Shown: positions 6,347 through 13,245, counted from the first letter of the stretch. The stretch: 16,155 bases of DNA from Pseudomonadota bacterium (GCA_029777935.1 JAKORH010000145.1:1-16155); one strand, 5' to 3'. The notes: generated from the sequence alone by a model not told the origin. Made by a program: numbers and translations.

Positions 6347-6454
6347 CTATGTGACGCGCGCCTTCCGGGTTGAACGATGCAGGGCAATCGTCGCCGCGGC
6401 CCACCGGACGGCGGCAGCCATGCCCAGGCAGTGATCGGCGTTCAGCACGAACAT
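6347..6454 (-). CDS. 35-residue ORF, possible leader or small protein
   Basis: The ORF reads MFVLNADHCLGMAAAVRWAA and ends in a basic tail (HRSTRKARVT). AGGAG lies eight bases before the ATG at 6452-6454. A plausible promoter is upstream and a hairpin terminator 22 bases downstream, the layout of a leader peptide or very small gene. No repeated regulatory codons (such as a run of His or Trp) are present, so classical attenuation is not supported. No family recognised. A direct repeat of GTGACGCGCG (6337-6346 and 6351-6360) overlaps its end. Confidence 0.35.
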   Translation of the reverse strand: MFVLNADHCLGMAAAVRWAAATIALHRSTRKARVT

Positions 6455-6673
6455 CTGGCGACTCCTCGTCTCGGTGGGTTGGTGGGCCCGGCTGCGACGA
6501 CACGACAGCACGGGAAGGTGAGCGAATGATATGCATTCCGCATGTGCGCGCAATAGCAAACGTGCGTGAATATTCGTGTGCTCGATTGCAGATGTAATCA
6601 TCGCGGCGGTGGTCGAATGAACCTGTGCTGCCGCTGACTCGGCCGCCGCGAGAACCCGGAAGGCAAACGACTG
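6455..6673. other. AT-richer divergent intergenic region
   Basis: This stretch separates the minus-strand small ORFs from the plus-strand gene at 6674. It is visibly less GC-rich than its surroundings between about 6520 and 6600 and probably carries promoters for both directions. A minus-strand promoter candidate is listed separately; no convincing plus-strand -10/-35 pair was found. If the 34- and 35-codon ORFs are not real, the gene-free stretch extends from 6070 to 6673. Confidence 0.5.
6526..6553 (-). promoter_or_regulatory. Candidate sigma-70 promoter for the small minus-strand ORFs
   Basis: On the minus strand TTGCGC (6548-6553) and TATCAT (6526-6531) are separated by 16 bases. The -10 matches consensus in five of six positions, the -35 in three. 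Predicted start is about 65 bases before the ATG at 6454. Confidence 0.35.
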
Positions 6674-7117
6674 ATGTCGAACACCGACAGCTCCAGCTTC
6701 ACCTGGGCCGGCATCGACCCCATCGAATGGCTGCGTGCCTGGCAGGCGGCGTGGCGGTTGGCGCCGGATAACCTGACGCAGCCGATCCTTCCCGGCTGGA
6801 CCTTCAACATCAACAGCAACAACTCGTCGTCGCCGCAGACCGAAATCGACGTGCTTGCGAAGCACAGCTACGGCCGGCAACTCGGCCGCATCGCCGACGC
6901 GCTGGAGGCGCTCGTGGTCGAGCAGCACGGCGAAGCGCCGGTCGATGCGCGCTACGCGGAGTTCCTGCAGATGAAGCGCGAGATCGATCGGGTGAAGGAA
7001 GCCGGCGCGGCGGCGCGCATCGAGCGCTTCAAGAAGGACCTCGAGTTGTTGAAAGCGAAGAACGCGCCCGAGTACGAGCGGCTGCGCGACGAACTGCGGC
7101 GCGTGCTGAAGGAGTGA
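6674..7117 (+). CDS. Conserved hypothetical protein with C-terminal coiled coil
   Basis: A 147-residue soluble protein. The N-terminus has a Trp-rich helix (IDPIEWLRAWQAAW, residues about 14-27), then a low-complexity NINSNNSSS linker near 46-55. The second half is helical and strongly charged (KREIDRVKEAGAAARIERFKK, then LELLKAKNAPEYERLRDEL), typical of a coiled coil. The pattern, short aromatic helix plus coiled coil, resembles granule-associated or phasin-like proteins such as PhaE N-terminal relatives, but I cannot assign a family. Coding potential is good. A GGAAGG sequence lies about ten bases before the ATG. The next gene downstream, a basic Ala/Lys-rich protein, would fit a shared role at a granule or nucleoid. 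Confidence 0.7.
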   Translation: MSNTDSSSFTWAGIDPIEWLRAWQAAWRLAPDNLTQPILPGWTFNINSNNSSSPQTEIDVLAKHSYGRQLGRIADALEALVVEQHGEAPVDARYAEFLQMKREIDRVKEAGAAARIERFKKDLELLKAKNAPEYERLRDELRRVLKE

Positions 7118-7140
7118 GCGGGGCGAATAGATGGTTTCTT

Positions 7141-7177
7141 CGACACAGTGCCGATACTGACGCGCGGCAGTGTGTCG
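7141..7177. repeat. Inverted repeat related to the hairpin at 5688
   Basis: CGACACAGTGCCG (7141-7153) and CGGCAGTGTGTCG (7165-7177) are inverted copies with one mismatch and an 11-base spacer. A further CACACACTGTG follows at about 7190-7200. The right arm shares GGCAG(A/T)GTGTCGCG with the arm at 5688-5700. Confidence 0.5.
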
Positions 7178-7252
7178 CGCGAACGGATGCACACACTGTG
7201 TTTAGTCGGCGCGGGTCCGCGTCGATGCTGGCTGGATCGAGAAGGAGCGCAA

Positions 7253-7585
7253 ATGACGACGCGTCGAACCACGATGAAGACTCGCACGGCGTCGAGCCCC
7301 AGGCGCGCACGCGCGGTGGTCATGCCGCCGAAGGCGGTCATGGAGCAGGCTCGCATGACGTCCGAGGAGTTAGAGAAGCAAGTGCTGCGCACTCGCAGGC
7401 GCGCCGAGAAGCTGGCGCGCAGCGCGCGCGAGCATGCCGCCGAGGCGGCGAAGGTCGTCCGCCGCTCGGTGAAAGAGGCGGTCGCCGCCTTGAAGGTCGC
7501 GACCAACAAGGCCGCGCGCCGGGTGGTCGAGGCCACGTCGCCGGCGAAGCCGGTCAAGGCACCGCGGCGGCACGCCGCAGGGTGA
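7253..7585 (+). CDS. Basic Ala/Lys/Arg-rich protein, histone H1-like or phasin-like
   Basis: A 110-residue, very basic protein. Residues 1-25 are disordered and Arg/Thr-rich. Residues about 35-95 form one long helix with many Ala, Lys, Arg and Glu (EELEKQVLRTRRRAEKLARS, then EAAKVVRRSVKEAVAALKVA). The end contains SPAKPVKAPRRH, a Pro/Lys pattern like that of H1-type DNA-binding tails. The start is the ATG at 7253, six bases after GGAG; a longer in-frame ATG at 7148 gives residues of no similar character. It may bind DNA, or coat polyhydroxyalkanoate granules as basic phasins do. No specific family is assigned. A stable hairpin follows the stop. Confidence 0.7.
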   Translation: MTTRRTTMKTRTASSPRRARAVVMPPKAVMEQARMTSEELEKQVLRTRRRAEKLARSAREHAAEAAKVVRRSVKEAVAALKVATNKAARRVVEATSPAKPVKAPRRHAAG

Positions 7586-7593
7586 CCGCACAC

Positions 7594-7616
7594 GGCGGCG
7601 CTTCTCAAGCGCCGCC
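7594..7616. terminator. 10-bp perfect stem hairpin after the H1-like gene
   Basis: GGCGGCGCTT (7594-7603), loop CTC, AAGCGCCGCC (7607-7616), beginning eight bases after the stop at 7585. The stem is very stable; there is no T-run, as is common in this genome. Confidence 0.6.
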
Positions 7617-7690
7617 GCACTTGCGCCGTCTCCAGGGGCAGCAATTCACAGGGCCTGATATTCGCCACTGCGCTGTGCGAACTGATAGGC

Positions 7691-7951
7691 GTGAAGGCGG
7701 TCGACTCGGTCCAGACCACCGTGCGCGAGCGCGGCGCAGTCTTGATTGCGCTGTTGGAATCCACTGTCTCTGCCGTTGACGCGCGGGGCGCTGCCAAAGC
7801 GCTCATCGAACGCAATTCGAAGCTGTTCAAGCCAAGCGCCTTGCCTGACCCGCTGGCGGTCGAGCTCGACGGGGCCATGTCTACTTGGGCGTCGCGCACG
7901 GATCGGATTGCATTGACCAGGCGACTGCGGAAGCTGCTGCGCGGCCGTTGA
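7691..7951 (+). CDS. Small hypothetical protein
   Basis: An 86-residue frame from a GTG. The product is predicted helical and amphipathic (VRERGAVLIALLESTVSAVD, then AAKALIERNSKLFKP) with a basic end (RRLRKLLRGR) and no recognised motif. Codons favour G/C at the third position only moderately, and the ribosome binding site is weak (GATAGG). The frame stays open upstream to about 7640 with no ATG/GTG/TTG start, so the true start may differ. It ends 53 bases before the next gene, with the same orientation, so co-transcription is possible. May be a degraded gene. Confidence 0.45.
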   Translation: MKAVDSVQTTVRERGAVLIALLESTVSAVDARGAAKALIERNSKLFKPSALPDPLAVELDGAMSTWASRTDRIALTRRLRKLLRGR

Positions 7952-8004
7952 CGATCGCGACCGCTTCTGGCCCGCGCTACAGTGCGCGGCGGGGGGAGCG
8001 GGAG

Positions 8005-9714
8005 ATGATTTCACGTGCGGACCAGCGCGCGCTGCGCGCGGTGCTTCAGAGGCTGCAACAGCGGCTGGCCGACTACGGCGCCGAGGCGCGCGGCGAAAAG
8101 CTCGCGCTATTGGCCGCGCTGCGCGAGGCGCGCTTCGATCGCGCCGACGACCTGGTGGCTCTGCAGCGGATCATCTGCTTCCTGCGCGCGTTTCCCGACG
8201 ATGCACGCGTGCTGCGTGCGGCGCGGCGGCTCGCCAACGGATTCGCGGCGCGGGTGGCGCGGCTGGCGCGCGCCGAACGCGCGCTGCTCGACGACACCGG
8301 CATGGCAGGCACCGTGACGCGGCACGTGTACTCCTTCACCGCCGCGCAGTGGCTCGCGCGCCGCTACCCCGACGCGGCCGAGATCGACTGGAAGGGCTAC
8401 GAGTCGCCGCATTCGCTGTCGGCCGTGTTGCAGCCGCTGCTCGATCCGTTCGAGGACGAACACACCGAATTCGACTGCGCCGGCGTGCGCACGTGGATCA
8501 AGGCCGCGAAGGGCGGACACGCGGGCTCGGATCTGCGCTGGCTGCTCGCGCAGGCGCCCTCGAACGCCAGGGATGCGCGAGCGTTCGCGCTCGCCTACGA
8601 CGCCGCCGAAGTGCCGATCGCATGGCGCATCGGCGACGGCCGCGCGGCGATCGTGCACAACGCGTTTGCGCAGCCGCCGCGCTTGCGCGCCGACGGCCTG
8701 CGCAAGCCCGCACGCGATCCGCACTCCGCGATCCGCGTTCCGCTGACGAGCATCGCGTTGCTGTCGCGCCGCGAGGCCACGCGGCTGCTGGACGTGTGGC
8801 GCGCAGCGCTGTGGTCGCGCACGCGCAACGTGTTCCAGATGGAGCAGGCGAACCTCGACGAGTGCTACCTGTGCGACTTCGGCGGCGGACTGGCGATGGC
8901 GGCCGTGGGTGTACTGCCGTCACTGCGCAGCGCGCTCGAGGTCAACTACGGGTATCTGCTGCTCGCCAACGGCATGCCGATCGGCTACGGCGGCTTCACC
9001 GCGCTCTTCTGCCAGGTCAACACCGGCATCAACGTGTTTCCGGAGTACCGCGGCGGCGAGGCCGCCTACGCGTTCGAGCAGGCTCTGCGCGCGATGCGAA
9101 CGCTGACCGGCTGCGAGCACGTGATCATCAATCCATACCAGTTCGGCGCCGGCAACGACGAGGCGCTCGCGAGCGGCTCGTACTGGTTCTACTACCGGCT
9201 CGGCTTCCGGTCGGTCGACGTGCCGGTGCGCAGGCTCGCCGAGCGCGAGTCCAAGCGGCTGCGCGCGCGGCGCGGCTACCGCGTGCCGATTGCCACGCTC
9301 CGCAAGCTCGCGGCGTGCGACCTGCGGCTCGACCTGTCGGAGCGCGTCGATCGCCTGTTCGACGAGGCGTGGCTGCCGGCGCTCGGTCGCGGCATCACGG
9401 CCGTGCTCGCGCGCGAGCCGGCGGCCAATCGCGCGCGCTCTGTGGCGCAACTGGCGCGGCGCATCGCTCGGCTGCTCGGCATCGAGCTGGCGCAGTGGTC
9501 CGCGCGCGAGCGAGCAGGATTCGCGCAGTTCGCGCCGATCCTGGCGCAGATCGAGGATCTCGCGCAGTGGCCCGCAGGGGAGCGGCACGCGCTGGCCGAA
9601 CTGGCCCGCGTACGCTGGGCCACCTGTGAACGCGATTTCGCGACGCGCATGTGCGCGCACGATCGGCTGCGGCGTGCGCTCGCGGCCGTCGCCCCGGCGA
9701 AGGCCGGGGCCTAA
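8005..9714 (+). CDS. Large hypothetical protein with GNAT-like acyltransferase core
   Basis: A 569-residue protein. The ATG at 8005 follows a purine-rich GGGGGAGCGGGAG; upstream in-frame starts lie in poor coding sequence. The N-terminal 120 residues are helical and Arg-rich (DARVLRAARRLANGFAARVA). Residues about 310-405 contain the best-conserved part: YGYLLLANGMPIGYGGFTAL, VFPEYRGGEAAYAFEQALRA, VIINPYQFGAGN and ASGSYWFYYRLGF. The order of a substrate strand, a Y-R-G-G-x-A helix start and a final YYRLGF strand is like a GNAT fold, where YRGG would contact acetyl-CoA. This assignment is inference from pattern. The C-terminus (residues 430-560) is again helical and may be regulatory. The last residues (APAKAGA) are encoded by a palindromic repeat, so the natural end may have been altered. 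Confidence 0.75.
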   Translation: MISRADQRALRAVLQRLQQRLADYGAEARGEKLALLAALREARFDRADDLVALQRIICFLRAFPDDARVLRAARRLANGFAARVARLARAERALLDDTGMAGTVTRHVYSFTAAQWLARRYPDAAEIDWKGYESPHSLSAVLQPLLDPFEDEHTEFDCAGVRTWIKAAKGGHAGSDLRWLLAQAPSNARDARAFALAYDAAEVPIAWRIGDGRAAIVHNAFAQPPRLRADGLRKPARDPHSAIRVPLTSIALLSRREATRLLDVWRAALWSRTRNVFQMEQANLDECYLCDFGGGLAMAAVGVLPSLRSALEVNYGYLLLANGMPIGYGGFTALFCQVNTGINVFPEYRGGEAAYAFEQALRAMRTLTGCEHVIINPYQFGAGNDEALASGSYWFYYRLGFRSVDVPVRRLAERESKRLRARRGYRVPIATLRKLAACDLRLDLSERVDRLFDEAWLPALGRGITAVLAREPAANRARSVAQLARRIARLLGIELAQWSARERAGFAQFAPILAQIEDLAQWPAGERHALAELARVRWATCERDFATRMCAHDRLRRALAAVAPAKAGA

Positions 9715-9754
9715 TTATTCGATGTGACAACTTGGGCCCCGGCCTGCACCGGGG
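9691..9754. repeat. Paired palindromic repeats between convergent genes, likely bidirectional terminator
   Basis: GCCCCGGC-GAAG-GCCGGGGC (9691-9710) is a perfect 8-bp stem. CCCCGG (9737-9742) and CCGGGG (9749-9754) form a second, shorter one. The inner arms also pair with each other (AGGCCGGGGCC at 9701-9711 with GGGCCCCGGCCT ending at 9744). These are REP-like sequences of the type GACCCCGGTGCAGGCCGGGGCCCA, common between convergent genes. The first copy overlaps the end of the coding region of the upstream gene. Confidence 0.7.
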
Positions 9755-9770
9755 TGACGCACTTCGCGAT

Positions 9771-10430
9771 TCAGCGCTTGCGCGCCAGCGTGAGGCCGTC
9801 GCCGAGCGGCAGCAGCGCGAGGTCGACGCGCTCGTCGCGGTGCAGTTTCTCGTTGAAGCGCTGCAGCGCGACCGTGTCGGCGTCGGTCGACGGCTGCGCG
9901 ACCTTGCCGCTCCACAGCGTGTTGTCGACCGCGATCAGGCCGCCGGTGCGCACCAGCTTCAGGCAGCGCTCGAAGTAGCCGTCGTAGCCGGTCTTGTCGG
10001 CGTCGATGAAAGCGAAGTCGTAGCGGCCGACTTCGCCGGCGAGGACGTGCTCGTCCAACGTCTGTGCTGCCGGCGCGAGCACGAGCCGGATCTTGTGCGC
10101 GACGCCGGCGCGCTGCCAGTATTCGTGCGCCACGCGCGTGTACTCGGCGCTGATGTCGCACGCGAGGATCTGGCCTTCGGCCGGCAGCGCCAGCGCCACC
10201 GCGAGCGCGCTGTAGCCGGTGAAGACGCCGATCTCGATCGTGCGCCGCGCGCCGACCAGCTTGACCAGCAGCGCCAGCAACTGCCCCTGCTCAGGCGCGA
10301 TCTGCATGCCGGCGTTCGGCAGCGCGCGCGTGGCCTCGCGCAGCGCCGCCAGCTCCGGATGCTCGCGCAGCGAATGCGCCAGCAAGTAGTCATAAAGCGC
10401 GTCGTCGAGTTGCAGCGTTCGGCGGGACAT
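9771..10430 (-). CDS. Class I SAM-dependent O-methyltransferase (CCoAOMT family)
   Basis: A 219-residue O-methyltransferase like bacterial caffeoyl-CoA/catechol O-methyltransferases, which transfer methyl from S-adenosylmethionine to a hydroxyl using a divalent metal. Motif I is TIEIGVFTGYSALAVA (residues 64-79, acidic Glu66). The metal-binding residues are Asp143 in FIDADK and Asp169-Asn170 in VDNTLW. Length is typical. Its start codon lies three bases after the stop of the ROK kinase, so it is the last gene of a three-gene operon led by a methionine synthase, which gives a loose methyl-metabolism link. The native acceptor is unknown; related bacterial enzymes accept catechols. Stop at 9771 is followed by the palindromic repeat. 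Confidence 0.92.
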   Translation of the reverse strand: MSRRTLQLDDALYDYLLAHSLREHPELAALREATRALPNAGMQIAPEQGQLLALLVKLVGARRTIEIGVFTGYSALAVALALPAEGQILACDISAEYTRVAHEYWQRAGVAHKIRLVLAPAAQTLDEHVLAGEVGRYDFAFIDADKTGYDGYFERCLKLVRTGGLIAVDNTLWSGKVAQPSTDADTVALQRFNEKLHRDERVDLALLPLGDGLTLARKR

Positions 10431-10433
10431 GCG

Positions 10434-11354
10434 TCAATCATTCCACAACCACGCCGCGCCGCGCACGCCGGACGAATCGCCGTGGCGGTTATGCACGAAA
10501 CGCGTGCGCACGTCGTCGGAGAACACGTACGGATTCCACCGCGCCGGCACTTCGCGGTACAGCGCGTCGATGTTCGACAGGCCGCCGCCGGCGACGATCA
10601 CGTCCGGATCGAGGATGTTGATTACCGCGCCGAGCGCGCGGGCGAGCCGGTCGCAGTAGCGGTCGAGCGTGGCGCGGCACGCGGCGTCCCGCGCGGCCGC
10701 GCGCTGTGCGATCTGCTGCGCGGTCAGCGCAGTGTGCGTGCGCCGCTCGTGGCCGGCGGCCATGCCGGGCCCCGACAGATACGTTTCCACGCAGCCGGCG
10801 CGGCCGCAGTAGCAAACGGGCAGCGGCCAGTCATCGGCGCCGATGCGCGGCAACGGGTTGTGTCCCCATTCGCCGGCGATGCCGTTGGGGCCGTCGACCA
10901 CTCGGCCGTCGACCACGATGCCGCCGCCCACACCGGTGCCGAGGATGATGCCGAACACCACGCGCGCGCCCGCGGCCGCGCCGTCGACGGCCTCCGACAG
11001 CGCGAAGCAGTTGGCGTCGTTGGCGATGCGCACCGGCCGCGCCAGACGCTGCTGCAGGTCCTGCAGCAGCGGGCGATGGTTCAGGCACACCGAATTCGAG
11101 TTCTTCAGCCGTCCGGTCGCGCGCGACAGCGAACCGGGCGTGGCGACGCCCACCGTGCCGCGTTCGCCGATCGTTCGTTCGGCCTCGGCGACGAGCTGCG
11201 CGATGGCGTCGATCGTCGCGGCGTAGTCGCCCTGCGGCGTGTCGACGCGCTGGCGAAACGATTCCTGCCCGCCGCCATCGAGCGCGATGCACTCGATCTT
11301 GGTGCCGCCGAGGTCGACCCCCACGCGGAGCTTGGCCCGACCTTGACCCGCCAT
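10434..11354 (-). CDS. mak: ROK-family fructokinase (Mak type)
   Basis: A 306-residue ROK kinase, ATP-dependent phosphorylation of a hexose, probably fructose. The ATP motif DLGGTK is at residues 14-19, catalytic Asp113 lies in ANDANC, and GTGVGGG at 139-145 is the second phosphate loop. The ROK zinc signature is complete: His165 in AGEWGHNPLP and Cys181, Cys183, Cys188 in CYCGRAGCVE. The ending HGDSSGVRGAAWLW and EAVDGAAAGA are those of E. coli Mak. It is three bases downstream of the methionine synthase stop and three bases upstream of the O-methyltransferase start, a tight operon. Glucose or other sugar specificity cannot be ruled out from sequence. Confidence 0.87.
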   Translation of the reverse strand: MAGQGRAKLRVGVDLGGTKIECIALDGGGQESFRQRVDTPQGDYAATIDAIAQLVAEAERTIGERGTVGVATPGSLSRATGRLKNSNSVCLNHRPLLQDLQQRLARPVRIANDANCFALSEAVDGAAAGARVVFGIILGTGVGGGIVVDGRVVDGPNGIAGEWGHNPLPRIGADDWPLPVCYCGRAGCVETYLSGPGMAAGHERRTHTALTAQQIAQRAAARDAACRATLDRYCDRLARALGAVINILDPDVIVAGGGLSNIDALYREVPARWNPYVFSDDVRTRFVHNRHGDSSGVRGAAWLWND

Positions 11355-11357
11355 CGC

Positions 11358-12377
11358 CTACGCGTGGCGGCTGCGCGCGAGCGCTGCGCCGCTGGCCAGC
11401 GCTTCGAGCTTCTTCACCGCAACCTCGCGATCCATCGGCGCCATGCCGCAATTCGTGCAGGGGTAGAGGCGATTCTTCGGTACGTACTGCAGGGCGGTGC
11501 CGATCGTGGCGGCGACCTCCTCCGGCGTCTCGACCGCGTCGCTGGCGACGTCGATCACGCCGACCAGCACGTCCTTGCCTTCGAGCAGCTTCATCAGGTG
11601 TGGCGGCACGTGCGAATGGATGCACTCCAGCGACACCTGCTTGATGGAACTCCTGGCCAGCGCAGGGAACACCTGCTCGTACTGGCGCCATTCTTCGCCG
11701 AGCGTCTTCTTCCAGTCGATGTTGGCCTGGATGCCGTAGCCGTAACAGATGTGCACGGCGGTCGTGCAGGTGAGCCCGGCCGCGGCGCGTTCCAGCGCCT
11801 GCACGCCCCAGCCGGCGGCTTCCTTCAGGTAGACGTTGAACGCCGGCTCGTCGAACTGGACCACGTCGACGCCGTCGGCCTGCAATTCGCGCGCGTCCTG
11901 GTTCAGCAGGTCGGCGAACGCCATCGCCATCCTCTCGCGGTCGCCGTAGTGGCGGTCGGCCACGGTGTCGACGATCGTCATCGGCCCGGGCAGCGTGAAC
12001 TTCAGCTTCTTCTTCGTGTGGGCGCGGGCGAAGCGCGCCTCCATCGCGTGCACCCGGCCCTTCAGCTTCAGCGGGCCGACCACCTGCGGCACCATCGCCT
12101 TGTAGCGATCGGCGCGGATGCCCATCTCGACCTTGTGCTCGAAGTCGATGCCCTCGACCGCCACGAGGAAGCCGTGCACGAAATGCTGGCGCGACTGCTC
12201 GCCGTCGGTGACGATGTCCAGCCCCGCGTCCTCCTGCAGCTTCAGCCACAGCAGCGTCGCGTCACGCTTGGACTGCGCGAGTTCCTCGCCCTGCGCCTTC
12301 CACTGCGGCCACAGCTTCTTCGTTTCGGCGAGCCAGCCCGGCTTCGGCAGGCTGCCGGCGATGGTGGTGTCGAACAT
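11358..12377 (-). CDS. Core-type methionine synthase (MetE C-terminal domain only)
   Basis: A 339-residue homologue of the catalytic C-terminal half of cobalamin-independent methionine synthase, without the N-terminal MetE domain (full MetE is about 755 residues). It methylates homocysteine; the methyl donor is uncertain. Zinc ligands are visible: His209 and Cys211 in VHICYG, Glu251 in SLECIH, Cys310 in TNCGMAP, plus the conserved QFDEP at 174-178 and FTLPGPMT near 127-134. Start ATG at 12375-12377 preceded by GGAG; a longer frame upstream adds no family sequence. It resembles folate-independent core synthases (MesA-MesD groups); a MesX partner (DUF1852) is not seen next to it. It heads a minus-strand operon with the sugar kinase and O-methyltransferase. 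Confidence 0.88.
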   Translation of the reverse strand: MFDTTIAGSLPKPGWLAETKKLWPQWKAQGEELAQSKRDATLLWLKLQEDAGLDIVTDGEQSRQHFVHGFLVAVEGIDFEHKVEMGIRADRYKAMVPQVVGPLKLKGRVHAMEARFARAHTKKKLKFTLPGPMTIVDTVADRHYGDRERMAMAFADLLNQDARELQADGVDVVQFDEPAFNVYLKEAAGWGVQALERAAAGLTCTTAVHICYGYGIQANIDWKKTLGEEWRQYEQVFPALARSSIKQVSLECIHSHVPPHLMKLLEGKDVLVGVIDVASDAVETPEEVAATIGTALQYVPKNRLYPCTNCGMAPMDREVAVKKLEALASGAALARSRHA

Positions 12378-12597
12378 GGATGCTCCGTTCCGCGCGGTCG
12401 AGCGCGCGGTGGGAACGATAATTGATTCATGCAAAAGAATCCGGATGCGGTTGGCCGGCGTGGGCCCGACGCGTCTGAGCGTCGAAACCGATGCGCGCGC
12501 GTGCGTTTTCACCTATCATGAAATTTGAGGTCGTGGTCGGGACACAGGGTCCTTCCTTAGAGACGCGCTTCACGCGCGCAAAGGATCAGCAACAGAC
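12378..12597. promoter_or_regulatory. Divergent intergenic region between methionine synthase and sulfur operon
   Basis: This 220-base region must carry the promoters for both operons. It contains an AT-rich patch (about 12416-12440) nearer the methionine synthase and TTTTCACCTATCATG (about 12508-12522) on the plus side with a fair -10 (TATCAT). It also has a small hairpin GCGCG-CTTCA-CGCGC near 12564-12578. No riboswitch architecture (SAM or cobalamin) could be recognised by eye. Confidence 0.4.
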
Positions 12598-12987
12598 ATG
12601 AGCCGGCGCATCAGCATCGTGGTGGTATCCGGAACGCACGAACGGCTGCAGATGGCGGCCATGATCGCGTCGGTCGGCGCGGTCACCGGCAACGACGTGC
12701 GCGTGTTTCTTTCGATGAATGCGCTGCCGCCGTTTCGCAAAGGCGCCCCGTCGCAGGCGCCTGCCGAGGGCGAGGTCGGCGAACTGATGGCGCGCAAGAA
12801 CGTTCCGCCATTCAAGCAGCTTTTCGAAAACGCTGTCGAGCTGGGTTCGGCGCAGATGCTGCCGTGTTCGATGGCGATGGACCTGCTCGGCTACGAGCCG
12901 GCCCAGCTCGAGTCCTACCTGGGCGCGCCGACCGGCCTCACCAAGTTCCTGAACGACGCCGAAGACGGGCAACTGCTGTCCTTCTGA
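12598..12987 (+). CDS. DsrE-family sulfur-relay protein
   Basis: A 129-residue DsrE/DsrF-like protein, the fold of sulfurtransferases such as DsrE and TusD that carry persulfide sulfur. The start (RISIVVVSGTHERLQMAAMI) is the first strand and helix of the fold, and SVGAVTGNDVRVFLSMNAL follows the DsrE pattern. The only Cys is Cys90 in QMLPCSMAMDLLGY, in the position of the active Cys of DsrE-type proteins. AAGGA lies before the ATG, with a rather long spacer of about 12 bases. It is the first gene of a plus-strand operon with a TusA-like protein, an SQR-like flavoprotein and DUF1641, and likely passes sulfur between them. Confidence 0.82.
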   Translation: MSRRISIVVVSGTHERLQMAAMIASVGAVTGNDVRVFLSMNALPPFRKGAPSQAPAEGEVGELMARKNVPPFKQLFENAVELGSAQMLPCSMAMDLLGYEPAQLESYLGAPTGLTKFLNDAEDGQLLSF

Positions 12988-13017
12988 CGCGACGCACATC
13001 GTCAAGGAGCAATCAGC

Positions 13018-13245
13018 GTGACCAGGAAAGTCATTGATGCACGCGGCAGCTTCTGCCCGGGGCCACTGATGGAGCTCATCGCTGCCATGAAGATGGTGCA
13101 GGTCGGCGACGAGATCGAGATCCTGTCGAGCGACAAGGGCTCATCGACCGAAATTCCCGAGTGGATCGCGAAGGTCAAGCACGAACACGTCGGCACCGAG
13201 CAGCGGGACGGCGTCTGGCACGTCCTGGTCAAGAAGACTCACTGA
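13018..13245 (+). CDS. TusA-family sulfur carrier
   Basis: A 75-residue TusA/SirA/YedF-family protein. The family motif CPxP is at Cys13-Pro-Gly-Pro in ARGSFCPGPLMELI; the Cys holds a persulfide. The rest (VQVGDEIEILSSDKGSSTEI) matches the second half of the two-layer fold. GTG start with AAGGAG nine bases upstream; the stretch after the preceding stop is short (about 30 bases), so it is co-transcribed with the DsrE-like gene. Full length for the family. Probably a paralogue dedicated to sulfur oxidation rather than the tRNA-thiolation TusA; this is from context. Confidence 0.9.
   Translation: MTRKVIDARGSFCPGPLMELIAAMKMVQVGDEIEILSSDKGSSTEIPEWIAKVKHEHVGTEQRDGVWHVLVKKTH

Noticed and set aside
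6337..6360. Short direct repeat GTGACGCGCG, possible start of an array
   Set aside because: Only two copies with a four-base spacer; no further repeats, so not a CRISPR or iteron array.
6347..7192. A 281-codon minus-strand frame continuing from the 35-codon ORF
   Set aside because: Most of it is antisense to the gene at 6674-7117. Only the final 35 codons, with their own ribosome binding site, are kept as a weak candidate.
9651..12425. A 924-codon open frame on the plus strand
   Set aside because: It lies antisense to the O-methyltransferase, ROK kinase and methionine synthase, all with clear family motifs. The translation is Arg/Ala/Val/His-rich with no domain, as expected from the mirror frame of GC-rich genes.
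12378..12597. Possible SAM or cobalamin riboswitch upstream of the methionine synthase
   Set aside because: No conserved stems or boxes could be recognised, and the probable leader is short with an ordinary ribosome binding site. A covariance-model search would decide it.
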